A stretch of 64,000 nucleotides of DNA, taken from Rathayibacter sp. VKM Ac-2760 (GTDB taxonomy: Bacteria; Actinomycetota; Actinomycetes; Actinomycetales; Microbacteriaceae). Positions 16,612 to 25,429 of this stretch are shown here, piece by piece. How positions within the stretch are numbered: the first letter of the stretch is position 1; the number at the start of each line of letters is the position of its first letter. Location: NCBI RefSeq assembly GCF_009834185.1, contig NZ_CP047173.1, forward strand, positions 1,550,001 to 1,614,000, given 5' to 3'. A program made the translations under genes and the position numbers. The notes below the pieces were generated by a model. That model did not search any database, was not told where the DNA came from, and saw only the letters and a program-made list of their open reading frames with translations.

Positions 16612-17364
16612 ATGACCGGACGCCTCACTGGCAAGACCGCCCTCGTCACCGGAGCCGGCTCCGGCATCGGCCGGGCCGTCGCGGAGCGCTTCGCGCGCGA
16701 GGGCGCTCGCGTCGCCTTCACGGACCGCGACCTCGCCGCCGCGCAGGACGCGGCCGGGCGCTTCCCCGACGCGGTCGCCGTGCAGCTGGACATCTCGGAC
16801 GAGAGCAGCGTCGAGCAGGCCTTCGCCCGCCTCGGCGACGACGGATTCGCCCCCGACGTGATCGTCGCGAACGCGGGCGTCCAGCTCTTCGGCCAGGACG
16901 CGCGCGTCGCCGACCTCGACCTCGACGTCTGGCGGCGCACGATCGACATCAATTTCACCGGCACCTTCCTCACCGTCAAGCACGCGGTGCGCGCCCTGCG
17001 CGGTCGCGGCGGGTCGATCATCCTCACCGGCAGCCCGACCGGGCTCAACGGCGAGGGCCAGGACTTCACCGCCTACAGCAGCTCGAAGGCCGGCATCCAC
17101 GGGCTCGCCCGGACCGTCGCGAAGGCGTACGCCGACGAGGGCATCCGCGTCAACACGGTCGTCCCCGGCTACACCGAGACTCCGCTGGTGACCGCGATCT
17201 CGGGCGACGCGGACGCCCGGGCGGCGATCACCTCGCGCATCCCGCTCGGCCGGCCGGGCTCGGCGGCCGACGTCGAGGGGATCATGGTCTACCTCGCGAG
17301 CGACGAGTCCAGCTACGCCACCGGCGCGCTCTTCCGCGTCGACGGCGGCATGACCACGCTCTGA
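16612..17364 (+). CDS. SDR-family sugar dehydrogenase, candidate D-apiose dehydrogenase
   Basis: A 250-residue classical short-chain dehydrogenase. The cofactor motif TGAGSGIG is at residues 13-20, the NAG motif in VIVANAGVQ, and the catalytic set Ser141, Tyr155, Lys159 (YSSSK). An acidic residue after beta-2 (FTDRDLA) suggests NAD preference. The closest sugar-oxidising SDRs convert aldoses to lactones. It is 2 bases upstream of the probable D-apionate lactonase gene, so oxidation of D-apiose to D-apionolactone is the natural inference. The characterised apiose dehydrogenases are Gfo/Idh-type, so an SDR in this role is not established. AAGGAG precedes the ATG. Confidence 0.7.
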   Translation: MTGRLTGKTALVTGAGSGIGRAVAERFAREGARVAFTDRDLAAAQDAAGRFPDAVAVQLDISDESSVEQAFARLGDDGFAPDVIVANAGVQLFGQDARVADLDLDVWRRTIDINFTGTFLTVKHAVRALRGRGGSIILTGSPTGLNGEGQDFTAYSSSKAGIHGLARTVAKAYADEGIRVNTVVPGYTETPLVTAISGDADARAAITSRIPLGRPGSAADVEGIMVYLASDESSYATGALFRVDGGMTTL

Positions 17365-17366
17365 CC

Positions 17367-19160
17367 GTGACGGCGATTGAGATCCGGCCGGCCGCTGCGA
17401 CGATCCCGGCCGGACTCCTCCTGCCCCAGGAGCGCGACGAGCGGCGGGTGCGCTGCGGTCCGTGGTCGCTGCGCCTGGCCGACGGGCGCCTGGACGACAT
17501 CCGCTTCGGCTCGCTGGTGGTCCTCCGCGGTGTCCGCTTCGTGGCCCGGGACGAGGACTGGGGCACCTTCGCGACCGTCCGCGCCGAGGCCGTCGTCGAC
17601 GGCGACGCCCTGCGCATCGACGGCGAGAGCCAGCAGGGCGCGGCGCAGCTGACCTGGACGCTCCGCGTCGGCTTCGAGGACGCGGCGCTGACCGTGGCGC
17701 TCGAGGCTCGCGCGGGGACGGACTTCCTCCGCAATCGCGTCGGTCTCGTCGTCCTGCACCCGGCGGACCTGGCGGGGACCGCGTTCCAGGCGCGCCACCC
17801 CGACGGGAGTCCCGAGAACGGCGCCTTCCCCGTCGCGATCGCCCCGCACCAGCCCGCTCGCGACCTCGCAGGCCTGCAGTGGAGCACCGGGGGAGTGCGC
17901 GCGAGCGTCACCCTCGCCGGCGACGTCTTCGAGACGGAGGACCAGCGCAACTGGACCGACGCCTCGTTCAAGACCTACTCGACGCCGCTGGACCTGCCGT
18001 TCCCCGTCGCGGTCGCCGCGGGCGACGTGATCCGGCAGACGGTGCGGTTGGAGTGCGAGGGACCGGTGCCGACCGAGGCCGGCGCGGCCGCCGCCGGCCT
18101 CGTCGCGCTCCGCACGGGAACGGAGGGCGAACCGCTCCCGGAGATCCGGACCGGCGCCTCGAGCGCACCCGGGGGCGAGCGCCCCGAGCGCCTCCCCGCG
18201 CTCCCGCTCCTGATCGAGTGCGACCCGCGCCTCTCCGGCTGGCGGGCCGCCCTCCACCGCGCGCTCGACGACGCGCAGGGTCGGCCGGCCGATCTCCGGA
18301 TCGTCGCGCGGACGCCCGACGACGTCCACCTCGTGCTCGCGACGCTCGGCGATGCTCCGCTCGCCCGGCTCGGCGTGTTCGCGGCGCTCGGCCATCGCAG
18401 CGAGCCCGACCTCCTCGAGGCCGCCCGGCGTGCCGCCGCCGAGCGGCGCGCCGAGCTCGTCGGCGGCGTTTGCTCGCACTTCACCGAGCTGAACCGCGGT
18501 GCGGAGGCGCTCGCCGCCGTCGACGCCGCGCTCGCCTTCAGCCTCACGAGCTTCATGCACGACCGCTCCGGCCATCAGCTGGTCGAGTCCCTCGCCGTGC
18601 AGAGCACGGTCGTCCGCGATGCCCGCGCCCTCGCGTCCGGTCGCCGCCTGCACATCGGCCCGATCACGCTCGGAGCGCGGATGAACGCCGTGTCGACCTC
18701 GCCGTTCGATCCGGGCGATCCCGATATCGACCGCGCCGGCTACGGCCCGCAGCACCTCGCCGGGGCGACCGACCCCCGTCAGACGGAGCCGGCGCTCGCG
18801 GCCTGGCTGGTCGGCAGTCTGTCCGCGCTCGCCGTGCCGAGCGTCGACTCGCTCTGCTACTTCGAGCAGTGGGGTCCGCGGGGCGTCGACGCCGGGGGCG
18901 CTCCCACGGCGGCCGGCGCGGTGCTCGAGTGGGCGGCCGCGCTCGCCGGCGCACCGCGACTCGAGGTCGAGGCCCCGGGGCTCGCCGCCCTCGGCGCCGT
19001 CGTCGGCGCCCGCCGCGTCGTCCTCCTCGGCAATCTCGGCGGCGACGCGGTGCCGGTCGCCCCGGCGGGAGTCGAGAGCTGGGTGAGCACGGCGGGAGCC
19101 GAGACGCCGCCCTTCGTCCTCGCGCCCGGTGCTGCCGCGCGGCTGGTGCTGGCGCGGTAG
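17367..19160 (+). CDS. apnL: Probable D-apionate lactonase
   Basis: A 597-residue cytosolic protein without signal peptide. The N-terminal part (FGSLVVLRGVRFVARDEDWGTFATV and the later EDQRNWTDASFKTY near residues 190-203) matches my recollection of the ApnL family, which hydrolyses D-apionolactone to D-apionate. The C-terminal half resembles a TIM-barrel-like region with LGARMNAVSTSPF and DSLCYFEQWGPRG. It starts with GTG two bases after the SDR stop, so the two are one operon. Genes for the downstream steps (ApnO, OiaC, erythrulose kinase and isomerases) occur at 28.6-33.4 kb under the same apparent operator. The assignment rests on recalled motifs plus pathway context. Confidence 0.72.
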   Translation: MTAIEIRPAAATIPAGLLLPQERDERRVRCGPWSLRLADGRLDDIRFGSLVVLRGVRFVARDEDWGTFATVRAEAVVDGDALRIDGESQQGAAQLTWTLRVGFEDAALTVALEARAGTDFLRNRVGLVVLHPADLAGTAFQARHPDGSPENGAFPVAIAPHQPARDLAGLQWSTGGVRASVTLAGDVFETEDQRNWTDASFKTYSTPLDLPFPVAVAAGDVIRQTVRLECEGPVPTEAGAAAAGLVALRTGTEGEPLPEIRTGASSAPGGERPERLPALPLLIECDPRLSGWRAALHRALDDAQGRPADLRIVARTPDDVHLVLATLGDAPLARLGVFAALGHRSEPDLLEAARRAAAERRAELVGGVCSHFTELNRGAEALAAVDAALAFSLTSFMHDRSGHQLVESLAVQSTVVRDARALASGRRLHIGPITLGARMNAVSTSPFDPGDPDIDRAGYGPQHLAGATDPRQTEPALAAWLVGSLSALAVPSVDSLCYFEQWGPRGVDAGGAPTAAGAVLEWAAALAGAPRLEVEAPGLAALGAVVGARRVVLLGNLGGDAVPVAPAGVESWVSTAGAETPPFVLAPGAAARLVLAR

Positions 19161-19314
19161 AACGGCGGCGCCGCGAGCGGGTGCGGCGTTCATTCGACGC
19201 CGGTGCGGAGCTCACGAGTCCTCCGGTGAGGAATCGTCGGTAACCTCGGCGGCGGCGCGCGGGCTCGGTGGATCCCTGCTCGCGCCGTGCGCGCCACGAC
19301 CGAGAGGGACCCCC

Positions 19315-20283
19315 GTGAAGCGACGACGCATCGCACTCCTGTCCGCACTGTCGCTGGCCTCGATGCTCGCGCTGTCCGCCTGCTCCGCGCCGGCCGACGA
19401 CGCCCCCGAGAAGGAGACCTCGCCCCTGTCGGCGTATCTCGACACGCTCTACGGCGGCGATCTGTCACCGGAGGAGCAGAAGCAGAAGGACGCCGAGCAG
19501 GACCGGGCCCGCGAGGAGCTCATCGCGACCTGCATGCGGGAGCAGGGCTTCGACTACACCCCGAGCGTGCAGTCGGGATCGTTCGCCGAGGTCGACGAGG
19601 ACGACTACCGGCCGGACGACCGCGAGTGGGTCGTCCAGTACGGCTACGGCATCGCGGACTTCCCGGGCCGCGACGAGCCGGTGGAGCCGGGCGAGGAGTA
19701 CGTCGACGCCAATGCCGACTACGTCGCCGGCCTCTCCGAGTCGGAGCAGGCGGCGTTCTCCGAGGCGCTGAACGGACCGGCAGTGACGGAGGACGAGAGC
19801 GGCTCGGCCGAGTACGACTGGACGACGGCGGGCTGCTTCGGCGCCGCCCAGCACGAGCTGGAGAAGGACGAGCCCGCCCGGTCCGAGGAGCACCGGCCGG
19901 TGCTCGACGCGATCGACGAGTTCTACAGTCGGGTTCAGACGACGCCCGAGCTCGCTGACCTCGACGCGGCGTGGTCCTCCTGCCTCGCCGACGCCGGGCA
20001 CCCCGGCTTCGCGACGGAGTACGACGCGCAGAACTCGATCAACGACGAACTCACCGCGGTCTACGAGGCCGCGGGCGACACGACGGTCGAGCCGACGGAC
20101 CCGAAGCTCCAGGCCGTCGGCGAGAAGGAGATCGAGCTCGCCCTGGCCGATCTCGACTGCCGCGAGAAGACCGACTACAAGGCCGTGCACAAGCGGATCC
20201 AGGACGCGCTCGAGCAGCAGTTCGTCGACGACCACAGGGCCGAGCTGGACGCCCTGAAGGCCGACGCCGAGCAGGGCGAGTAG
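19315..20283 (+). CDS. Secreted lipoprotein of unknown function linked to a MacAB-like exporter
   Basis: A 322-residue protein. The signal peptide VKRRRIALLSALSLASMLALSAC ends with lipobox ALSAC (Cys23). The mature part is acidic and rich in Glu/Asp, with three scattered Cys (ATCMREQGFDY, TAGCFGAAQ, WSSCLADAGHPGF) that could form disulphides. This pattern is seen in actinobacterial lipoproteins next to peptidoglycan-binding adaptor/MacB systems. It ends one base before the GTG of the adaptor gene, so it is most likely the first gene of a four-gene operon. No functional domain is recognised. Confidence 0.8.
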   Translation: MKRRRIALLSALSLASMLALSACSAPADDAPEKETSPLSAYLDTLYGGDLSPEEQKQKDAEQDRAREELIATCMREQGFDYTPSVQSGSFAEVDEDDYRPDDREWVVQYGYGIADFPGRDEPVEPGEEYVDANADYVAGLSESEQAAFSEALNGPAVTEDESGSAEYDWTTAGCFGAAQHELEKDEPARSEEHRPVLDAIDEFYSRVQTTPELADLDAAWSSCLADAGHPGFATEYDAQNSINDELTAVYEAAGDTTVEPTDPKLQAVGEKEIELALADLDCREKTDYKAVHKRIQDALEQQFVDDHRAELDALKADAEQGE

Positions 20284-21966
20284 GTGCGGGGCACCCGCGG
20301 GCCGGGCGCGAGCGACTCGTCGTCGACCGACCCGCTCGACATCCTCCGGCCGGGCGAATCCGGAGCCGAGTCGAGCGCCGAGGGAGGCGGCGACGGCGAT
20401 CGACCGGGCCGCCCTCGCGGTCGCTTCGCCGGGCTGGCCGCCGTCGCCATGCGGAACCGGGTGCTCGTGATCGCGGCGGCCGTCGCGCTGCTGAGCCTGG
20501 TCGCCGGGCTGCTGATCGGGCGGTTCGTGGTGTCGCCGGCCGATGCGGCGGCGCTTGCGGAGCCCCCCGCCCCCGGACTGATCACCGCCCCCGTGGCGTT
20601 CGGCGAGCTGAGCAACGACGTCACCCTCCGCGGCGAGGTCGGCTACGCGGACGCGGTCGACGTGACGATCGACACGTCGTCGTTCCAGGGCGCGGCTGTC
20701 GTGACCGGTCAGGTCCCCGCCGCCGGCGCCGAGCTGTCGGCGCTGTCGATCGCCCTCGAGGTCGGCGGCCGCCCGGTGATCGTGCTGCCGGGGGAGCTGC
20801 CGGCCTACCGCACGCTCCGATTCGGGGTGTCCGGACCGGACGTGGTCCAGTTCAAGACGGCGATGCGCTCCGTCGGGATCGACGCCGGCGACCCGGTCGA
20901 CGACCGCTTTGACGAGGCGGCCGCGAACGCGGTCACCGCGCTCTACGCGCAGGCGGGCTATGCGGCGCCCACCGCGGAGGAGGGGGACGAGAACGTCGTC
21001 CGCTCCGCCGAGGAGGCGCTCCGCTCCGCCGAGCAGGGCCTGCTCTCCGCACAGAAGGAGCTCGACGCCGCGGGCGGCGGCGCCTCACCGGTCGAGGTGC
21101 GCGAGGCCGACATCGCGGTCGCGAGCGCCCGGCGCGAGCTCGAGGCGGCGCGCACCGCCGTGCCGCCCGACGGGCTCCGGATCGCCGACCTGGACGACGC
21201 GCTCGGCCTGGCGGAGCTCCGGCGCGCCCAGCTCGAGGGCACTCCCGACACCGCACCCCAGCGCGACGCCGTCGAGTCGGCGCGGTCGCAGGTGACGCGG
21301 GCGGAGGAGGACCTCGCGAAGGCGCGCCAGTCCGCCCTGCCGTTCCTCCCCGCGGGCGAGGCGCTCTTCCTGACGGCCCTGCCGCGGCGGGTCGACGCGG
21401 TCACCGCCGCGCGCGGCAGCGTCCTCTCCGGGGCGGCGATGACGGTCTCCGGCGCGCGGATCGAGCTCTCCGGGACCGCCGCCGAGGCGGAGGCGCACCT
21501 GCTCCAGACCGGGAAGGAGGGCTCGTTCGAGCTGCCCGATCGGTCCTCGCACCGCGCCGTCGTCTCGGCCGTCGAGCCCGCGAAGGACGCGAAGGACGCC
21601 GGGAAGGACGCCGGGAAGGACGCCGGGAAGGACGCCGGGAAGGACGCGAAGGGCCGGTGGACGGTGAAGCTGACCCCGGATCCGCTCTCGCCGGAGCAGA
21701 TCGAGCAGCTGCGCGGCAGCAACGTGAAGGTGACGATCGCCGTCGGGGCGACCGCCGGCGCGGTGCTCTCGGTGCCGGTCGCGGCGCTGACCGCCGGCTC
21801 CGGCGGCGAGAGCCGGGTCGAGGTGGTCGAGGGGGATCCCCGCGATCCCCGGGCGGCGACGAGGCTCGTCGTCGTGAAGCCGGGTCTCGCCGCAGCCGGA
21901 GCGGTCGAGGTCTCGCCCGTGGACGGGGAGCTCGACGAGGGCGACCTGGTCGTGGTCGGCCGGTGA
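20284..21966 (+). CDS. Membrane-fusion/adaptor protein with peptidoglycan-binding motif
   Basis: A 560-residue protein. A single N-terminal membrane anchor (VLVIAAAVALLSLVAGLLIGRFVV) lies near residues 60-83. A short peptidoglycan_binding_1-like segment (GPDVVQFKTAMRSVGI) is near residue 185, and a coiled-coil region with several AEE/AEQ heptads spans roughly 240-350, as in MacA-type adaptors. Near residues 435-458 there is a repeat KDAGKDAGKDAGKDAG encoded by a 12-base tandem repeat. The GTG start abuts the lipoprotein stop and the gene overlaps the ATPase gene by GTGA. It probably couples MacB-like transport to the cell wall. Confidence 0.82.
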   Translation: MRGTRGPGASDSSSTDPLDILRPGESGAESSAEGGGDGDRPGRPRGRFAGLAAVAMRNRVLVIAAAVALLSLVAGLLIGRFVVSPADAAALAEPPAPGLITAPVAFGELSNDVTLRGEVGYADAVDVTIDTSSFQGAAVVTGQVPAAGAELSALSIALEVGGRPVIVLPGELPAYRTLRFGVSGPDVVQFKTAMRSVGIDAGDPVDDRFDEAAANAVTALYAQAGYAAPTAEEGDENVVRSAEEALRSAEQGLLSAQKELDAAGGGASPVEVREADIAVASARRELEAARTAVPPDGLRIADLDDALGLAELRRAQLEGTPDTAPQRDAVESARSQVTRAEEDLAKARQSALPFLPAGEALFLTALPRRVDAVTAARGSVLSGAAMTVSGARIELSGTAAEAEAHLLQTGKEGSFELPDRSSHRAVVSAVEPAKDAKDAGKDAGKDAGKDAGKDAKGRWTVKLTPDPLSPEQIEQLRGSNVKVTIAVGATAGAVLSVPVAALTAGSGGESRVEVVEGDPRDPRAATRLVVVKPGLAAAGAVEVSPVDGELDEGDLVVVGR

Positions 21967-22643
21967 CCGCGCCACTGGTCGAGCTGCGCGACGTGACCCG
22001 CTCCTTCCCCGGCCCGCCCGAGGTCCAGGCGCTCAAGGGGGTGAGCCTCACCATCGAGCAGGGCGACTACGTCTCGATCGTGGGACCGAGCGGCTCGGGC
22101 AAGTCGACGATGCTCAACATCCTCGGGCTGCTCGACCGTCCGAGCGTCGGCGAGTACCGCCTCGACGGCGCGCTCACCGCGACGCTGGACGAGGACACCC
22201 GCGCGGCCGTGCGCGCGCAGCGCATCGGCTTCGTCTTCCAGTCCTTCCACCTCATGCCGCGACGCAGCGTGCTCGAGAACGTGATGCTGCCGATGCTGTA
22301 CAGCGGCACCCCGCGCGGTGAGCGCGAGCCGCGGGCGCGCGAGGCTCTGCACCGCGTCGGCCTCGGCCACCGCCTCGGCTTCCTGCCGACGACGCTCTCC
22401 GGCGGTGAGCGCCAGCGGGTCGCGGTCGCCCGCGCCGTCGTCGCCCGCCCGAGCCTCCTCCTCGCCGACGAGCCGACCGGCAATCTCGACGGCTCCACGA
22501 CCGCGGACGTGATGCGGCTCTTCGAGGACCTCACGGGCACCGGGCTGACCCTCGTCGTGATCACCCACGATCGGGCCGTCGCGCGCCGGGCGCGGCGCTG
22601 CCTCCGCATCGCCGACGGCCGGATGGAGGAGGTGACGGCATGA
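21963..22643 (+). CDS. MacB-type ABC transporter ATPase
   Basis: A 226-residue nucleotide-binding subunit with Walker A GPSGSGKST, Q-loop FVFQSFHLMPRRSVLENV, signature LSGGERQRVAVARA, Walker B LLLADEPTGNLD and switch His in VITHD. These match the LolD/MacB branch of tripartite exporters. The GTG start overlaps the adaptor stop and the stop overlaps the permease ATG (ATGA). Confidence 0.93.
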   Translation: MTAPLVELRDVTRSFPGPPEVQALKGVSLTIEQGDYVSIVGPSGSGKSTMLNILGLLDRPSVGEYRLDGALTATLDEDTRAAVRAQRIGFVFQSFHLMPRRSVLENVMLPMLYSGTPRGEREPRAREALHRVGLGHRLGFLPTTLSGGERQRVAVARAVVARPSLLLADEPTGNLDGSTTADVMRLFEDLTGTGLTLVVITHDRAVARRARRCLRIADGRMEEVTA

Positions 22644-23950
22644 GCGCCGTGCTCGCCGCCCTCCGCCGGCGCTTCCGGCGCCGGGGCCCGCGCCCGGCCG
22701 CCGCGTCCGCGCTGCTGCGGCCCGTCCGCCGGGCCGACCGCTTCAGCGCCGCCGACCTGCTCGCCGAGGCGACCTCCGACCTCGGCACCCGGCCGGCCCG
22801 GCTGGCGATGACCCTCCTCGGGACGGTGCTCGGCATCGGCGCGCTCGTGGCCACGATCGGCTTCGGGCAGACCACCGCCGGGCAGCTCGCCCGCCGCTTC
22901 GACGCGTTCGCCGCGACCCAGGTGGTCGTGCAGCCGGCCGAGGCGAAGAACTCCTCGGGCGACAGCGTCGCGACGGCCCGGCTGCCGTGGGACGCCGTCG
23001 AGCGCGTCCGGCGACTCGCCGGGGTCGAGCAGGCGGCCGTGCTCGGCGAGGTGCCGCTGCGCGAGGGCGCGACGGTGACCGCGGTGCCGGTCGAGGACCC
23101 GTCCGCGCCGGCCGTCGCGCCGCCGCGGGTGTTCGCCGCGTCCGCCGACCTGCTCGAGACGCTCGAGGGCAGCGTGACCGCGGGGCGGATGTTCGATTCC
23201 GGGCACGACGCCCGGGCCGACCGCGTCGTCGTGCTCGGCGCCCGGGCGGCGGAGCGGCTGGGGGTCGGGCGGGTGGACAGCAGGCCCTCGATCCTGCTCG
23301 ACGGCCTCGCCTACGCGGTGCTCGGCGTCTTCGGCGACGTGCACGCCCGCTCGGAGCTGCTCGACGCGGTCGTCGTCCCGACCGGCACCGCCCGCGCCGA
23401 CTTCGCGCTCGCCGCGCCGGGCGACGTGCAGGCGCGCATCGCCATCGGCGCCGGCCCCCAGGTCGCCGCGCAGGCGCCGGTCACCCTCGCTCCGGACGAC
23501 CCCGACTCCGTCTCCGTCTCGGCGCCGGGCGGCAGCTCGGCTCTGGCCGGCGACGTCCGCGCCGACGTCGACCTGGTGCTGCTGATCCTCTCGGTCGTCG
23601 TGCTGCTCGCCGGCGGCGTCGGCATCGCCAACGTCACCACGCTGTCGGTGCTGGAGCGCGTCGGCGAGATAGGGCTCCGGCGCGCCCTCGGCGCCACCCG
23701 CCGCCAGATCGCCCGGCAGTTCGTCGTCGAATCGGTGGTGCTCGGGCTCCTCGGCGGTCTGATCGGAGCGGCGGCGGGCGTCCTCGCGGTGCTCGCCGTC
23801 TCCCTCGCCCAGCAGTGGACGCCGGTGCTCGACCCGGTCGTGGCCTTCGGCGGCGCGCTGCTGGGGGCGGTGATCGGGCTCCTCGCCGGCAGCGTGCCGG
23901 CGCGACGCGCCTCCCGCATCGAGCCGATCGCGGCCCTGCGCGGGACGTGA
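22640..23950 (+). CDS. MacB/FtsX-type ABC permease
   Basis: A 436-residue protein with the MacB topology: one N-terminal membrane helix (LAMTLLGTVLGIGALVATIGFG), a large extracytoplasmic domain (~residues 80-300), then three C-terminal helices starting with LVLLILSVVVLLAGGVGIANVTTL, and the FtsX signature LERVGEIGLRRALGATRRQIARQFVVESV. The family moves substrates from the outer membrane leaflet or periplasmic side by mechanotransmission. With the adaptor and lipoprotein this is a complete MacAB-like system for export of an unknown lipid or peptide, or for envelope stress sensing. Confidence 0.9.
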   Translation: MSAVLAALRRRFRRRGPRPAAASALLRPVRRADRFSAADLLAEATSDLGTRPARLAMTLLGTVLGIGALVATIGFGQTTAGQLARRFDAFAATQVVVQPAEAKNSSGDSVATARLPWDAVERVRRLAGVEQAAVLGEVPLREGATVTAVPVEDPSAPAVAPPRVFAASADLLETLEGSVTAGRMFDSGHDARADRVVVLGARAAERLGVGRVDSRPSILLDGLAYAVLGVFGDVHARSELLDAVVVPTGTARADFALAAPGDVQARIAIGAGPQVAAQAPVTLAPDDPDSVSVSAPGGSSALAGDVRADVDLVLLILSVVVLLAGGVGIANVTTLSVLERVGEIGLRRALGATRRQIARQFVVESVVLGLLGGLIGAAAGVLAVLAVSLAQQWTPVLDPVVAFGGALLGAVIGLLAGSVPARRASRIEPIAALRGT

Positions 23951-23994
23951 CGGGTCGGGACGTGACGCCTGCGGACGCGGCGCCGCAGGGCGTC

Positions 23995-24621
23995 CTAGCC
24001 GAGCAGCGTGTAGGACGACGCGTCCATGTAGACGGTGTCGTCGGCGCAGACCTGGATCTCGGCGGGCGCCCGGACCGTCGCGTCATCGCCGTCGAGCACC
24101 TCGGCGACGAGGTAGGCCGAGGTGACGATCTCGCAGTCGAGGGCGCCCGGCGAGTGCCACGCCACGCGGACGTCGGCCCGGGCCCCGGGGATGAGATCGA
24201 TCGTGGTCAGCGGGTCGTCCTCGGCGGCGGCCGGCGGGCCGACCTGGATCCCGTCCGGAGCCGCCGCGTAGACACCGGGAACGCCGGTCAGCGTGCAGGC
24301 CCTGTCGTCGACGTTCGTGAAGATCAGGTCGAAGGCGCTGTTGCCGGCACCGGAGGCGTCGGGGTCCGGCTGGTACTCGAGCGAGAGCTCGGAGCCGAGG
24401 CAGCGGGTGGTCGACGGCTCGGGGGAGGGCAGGGGCTGCGCGGTGGCGGTGGGTGTGGCGCTGGGCGTCGGGGTCACCGTCTCGGTCGCCGTGACCGTGA
24501 CGGTGGGAGCGGGGGAGGCGGAGGAGGCGGTGACCGCGCCACCCGCGCATCCCGAGACGAGGAGGGCGATCGCCGTGGCGGAGAGTGTCGCGACGGCGGC
24601 GCGACGGACGAGCTCGTTCAT
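23995..24621 (-). CDS. DUF4232 lipoprotein, paralogue 1
   Basis: A 208-residue protein with signal peptide and lipobox LVSGC (Cys25). A Pro/Thr/Ala-rich linker (residues ~30-70) is followed by a DUF4232 domain with CLGSELSLEYQPDPDASGAGNSAFDLIFTN and conserved cysteines in RACTLTGVPGVY. The function of DUF4232 is unknown. It is clearly a duplicate of the lipoprotein at 25430-26146: both end in TYTLLG and even share upstream DNA (CGAGTCTGCCACCG). Only msrA lies between the two. Confidence 0.85.
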   Translation of the reverse strand: MNELVRRAAVATLSATAIALLVSGCAGGAVTASSASPAPTVTVTATETVTPTPSATPTATAQPLPSPEPSTTRCLGSELSLEYQPDPDASGAGNSAFDLIFTNVDDRACTLTGVPGVYAAAPDGIQVGPPAAAEDDPLTTIDLIPGARADVRVAWHSPGALDCEIVTSAYLVAEVLDGDDATVRAPAEIQVCADDTVYMDASSYTLLG

Positions 24622-24705
24622 CTGCCGAGTCTGCCACCGGACGGCGATCGGCGCCCTCTGATCGTCGCCGAGGCGCGCCGGCGGGCAGCGGGTCACGCCG
24701 CCGCG

Positions 24706-24765
24706 CCGATCGGCCGCGGCCGATCGCTCAGGCGCCGATCGCTCAGGCGCCGATCGCTCAGGCGT
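24706..24765. repeat. Palindrome plus three 15-bp direct repeats at the msrA 3' end
   Basis: CGATCGGCCGCGGCCGATCG (24706-24725) is a perfect 20-base palindrome. It runs into three copies of CGATCGCTCAGGCGC starting at 24721, 24736 and 24751, the last of which overlaps the final two codons and stop of msrA. The palindrome may act as the msrA terminator. Confidence 0.75.
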
Positions 24766-25252
24766 CGAGCGTCCAGCCCGGTCGCACCCAGTGGCAGGTG
24801 TAGCCGCCGGGGTGCTTGCGGAGGTAGTCCTGGTGCTCCTCCTCGGCGTCCCAGAACTCGCCGGCCGGCTGGACCTCGGTGACGACCGGCCCCGGCCAGC
24901 GGCCGGAGGCGTCGATCTCGGCGATCGTCTCGCGGGCGACGCTCTCCTGCTCGGGCGAGAGGGCGACGATCACGGAGCGGTAGCCCGTTCCGATGTCGTT
25001 GCCCTGCCGGTTCCGGGTGGTCGGGTCGTGCGCCTGGAAGAAGAACTCGAGCAGGTCGCGGTACGAGGTCTGCTCGGGGTCGAACTCGATCTCCACCGCC
25101 TCGGCGTGGTCGCCGTGGTGCCGGTAGGTCGCGTTCGGGGTGGTCCCCCCGGCGTAGCCGGCTCGGGTCTCGAAGACGCCCGGAAGGTCCCGGATCAGCT
25201 CCTGCAGGCCCCAGAAGCAGCCGCCGGCGAGGATCGCGCGCTCCTCGGCCAT
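24758..25252 (-). CDS. msrA: Peptide methionine sulfoxide reductase MsrA
   Basis: A 164-residue cytosolic enzyme. The catalytic GCFWG motif has Cys12, and the family signatures YAGGTTPNATYRHHGDHAEAVEIEFDP and TGYRSVIVALSPEQ are intact, with EEHQDYLRKHPGGYTCHW near the C-terminus including a resolving Cys. It reduces the S-epimer of methionine sulfoxide in proteins. The ATG at 25252 gives the standard MsrA N-terminus and overlaps the stop of a 37-codon upstream reading frame (TGATG), suggesting coupled translation. Confidence 0.95.
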   Translation of the reverse strand: MAEERAILAGGCFWGLQELIRDLPGVFETRAGYAGGTTPNATYRHHGDHAEAVEIEFDPEQTSYRDLLEFFFQAHDPTTRNRQGNDIGTGYRSVIVALSPEQESVARETIAEIDASGRWPGPVVTEVQPAGEFWDAEEEHQDYLRKHPGGYTCHWVRPGWTLDA

Positions 25253-25365
25253 CAGACGGCGACCGTCGGCGACAGCGGCGAGTGACCGCCGGAGCGGGTG
25301 GCCGGCACGGAGGGCAGGCCGGTGGACCGGGCGTGGGCGCCGGTGTCGTTCACGGGAATGAGCAT
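25252..25365 (-). CDS. 37-residue leader ORF overlapping msrA
   Basis: A small frame starts at the ATG at 25365 behind AAGGAG with ideal spacing and reads MLIPVNDTGAHARSTGLPSV before ending at the TGA that overlaps the msrA ATG. The msrA start itself lacks an equally good ribosome-binding site. The peptide has no recognised domain. Either it is a real small protein made with MsrA or a translational-coupling leader. No Met, Cys or other codon run suggests classical attenuation. Confidence 0.5.
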   Translation of the reverse strand: MLIPVNDTGAHARSTGLPSVPATRSGGHSPLSPTVAV

Positions 25366-25429
25366 GGGTTCTCCTTGTCCTCGTCCATTCCATCATCCGG
25401 GCGCGGTCCTCGGGGGACCGGCGCAGGAC

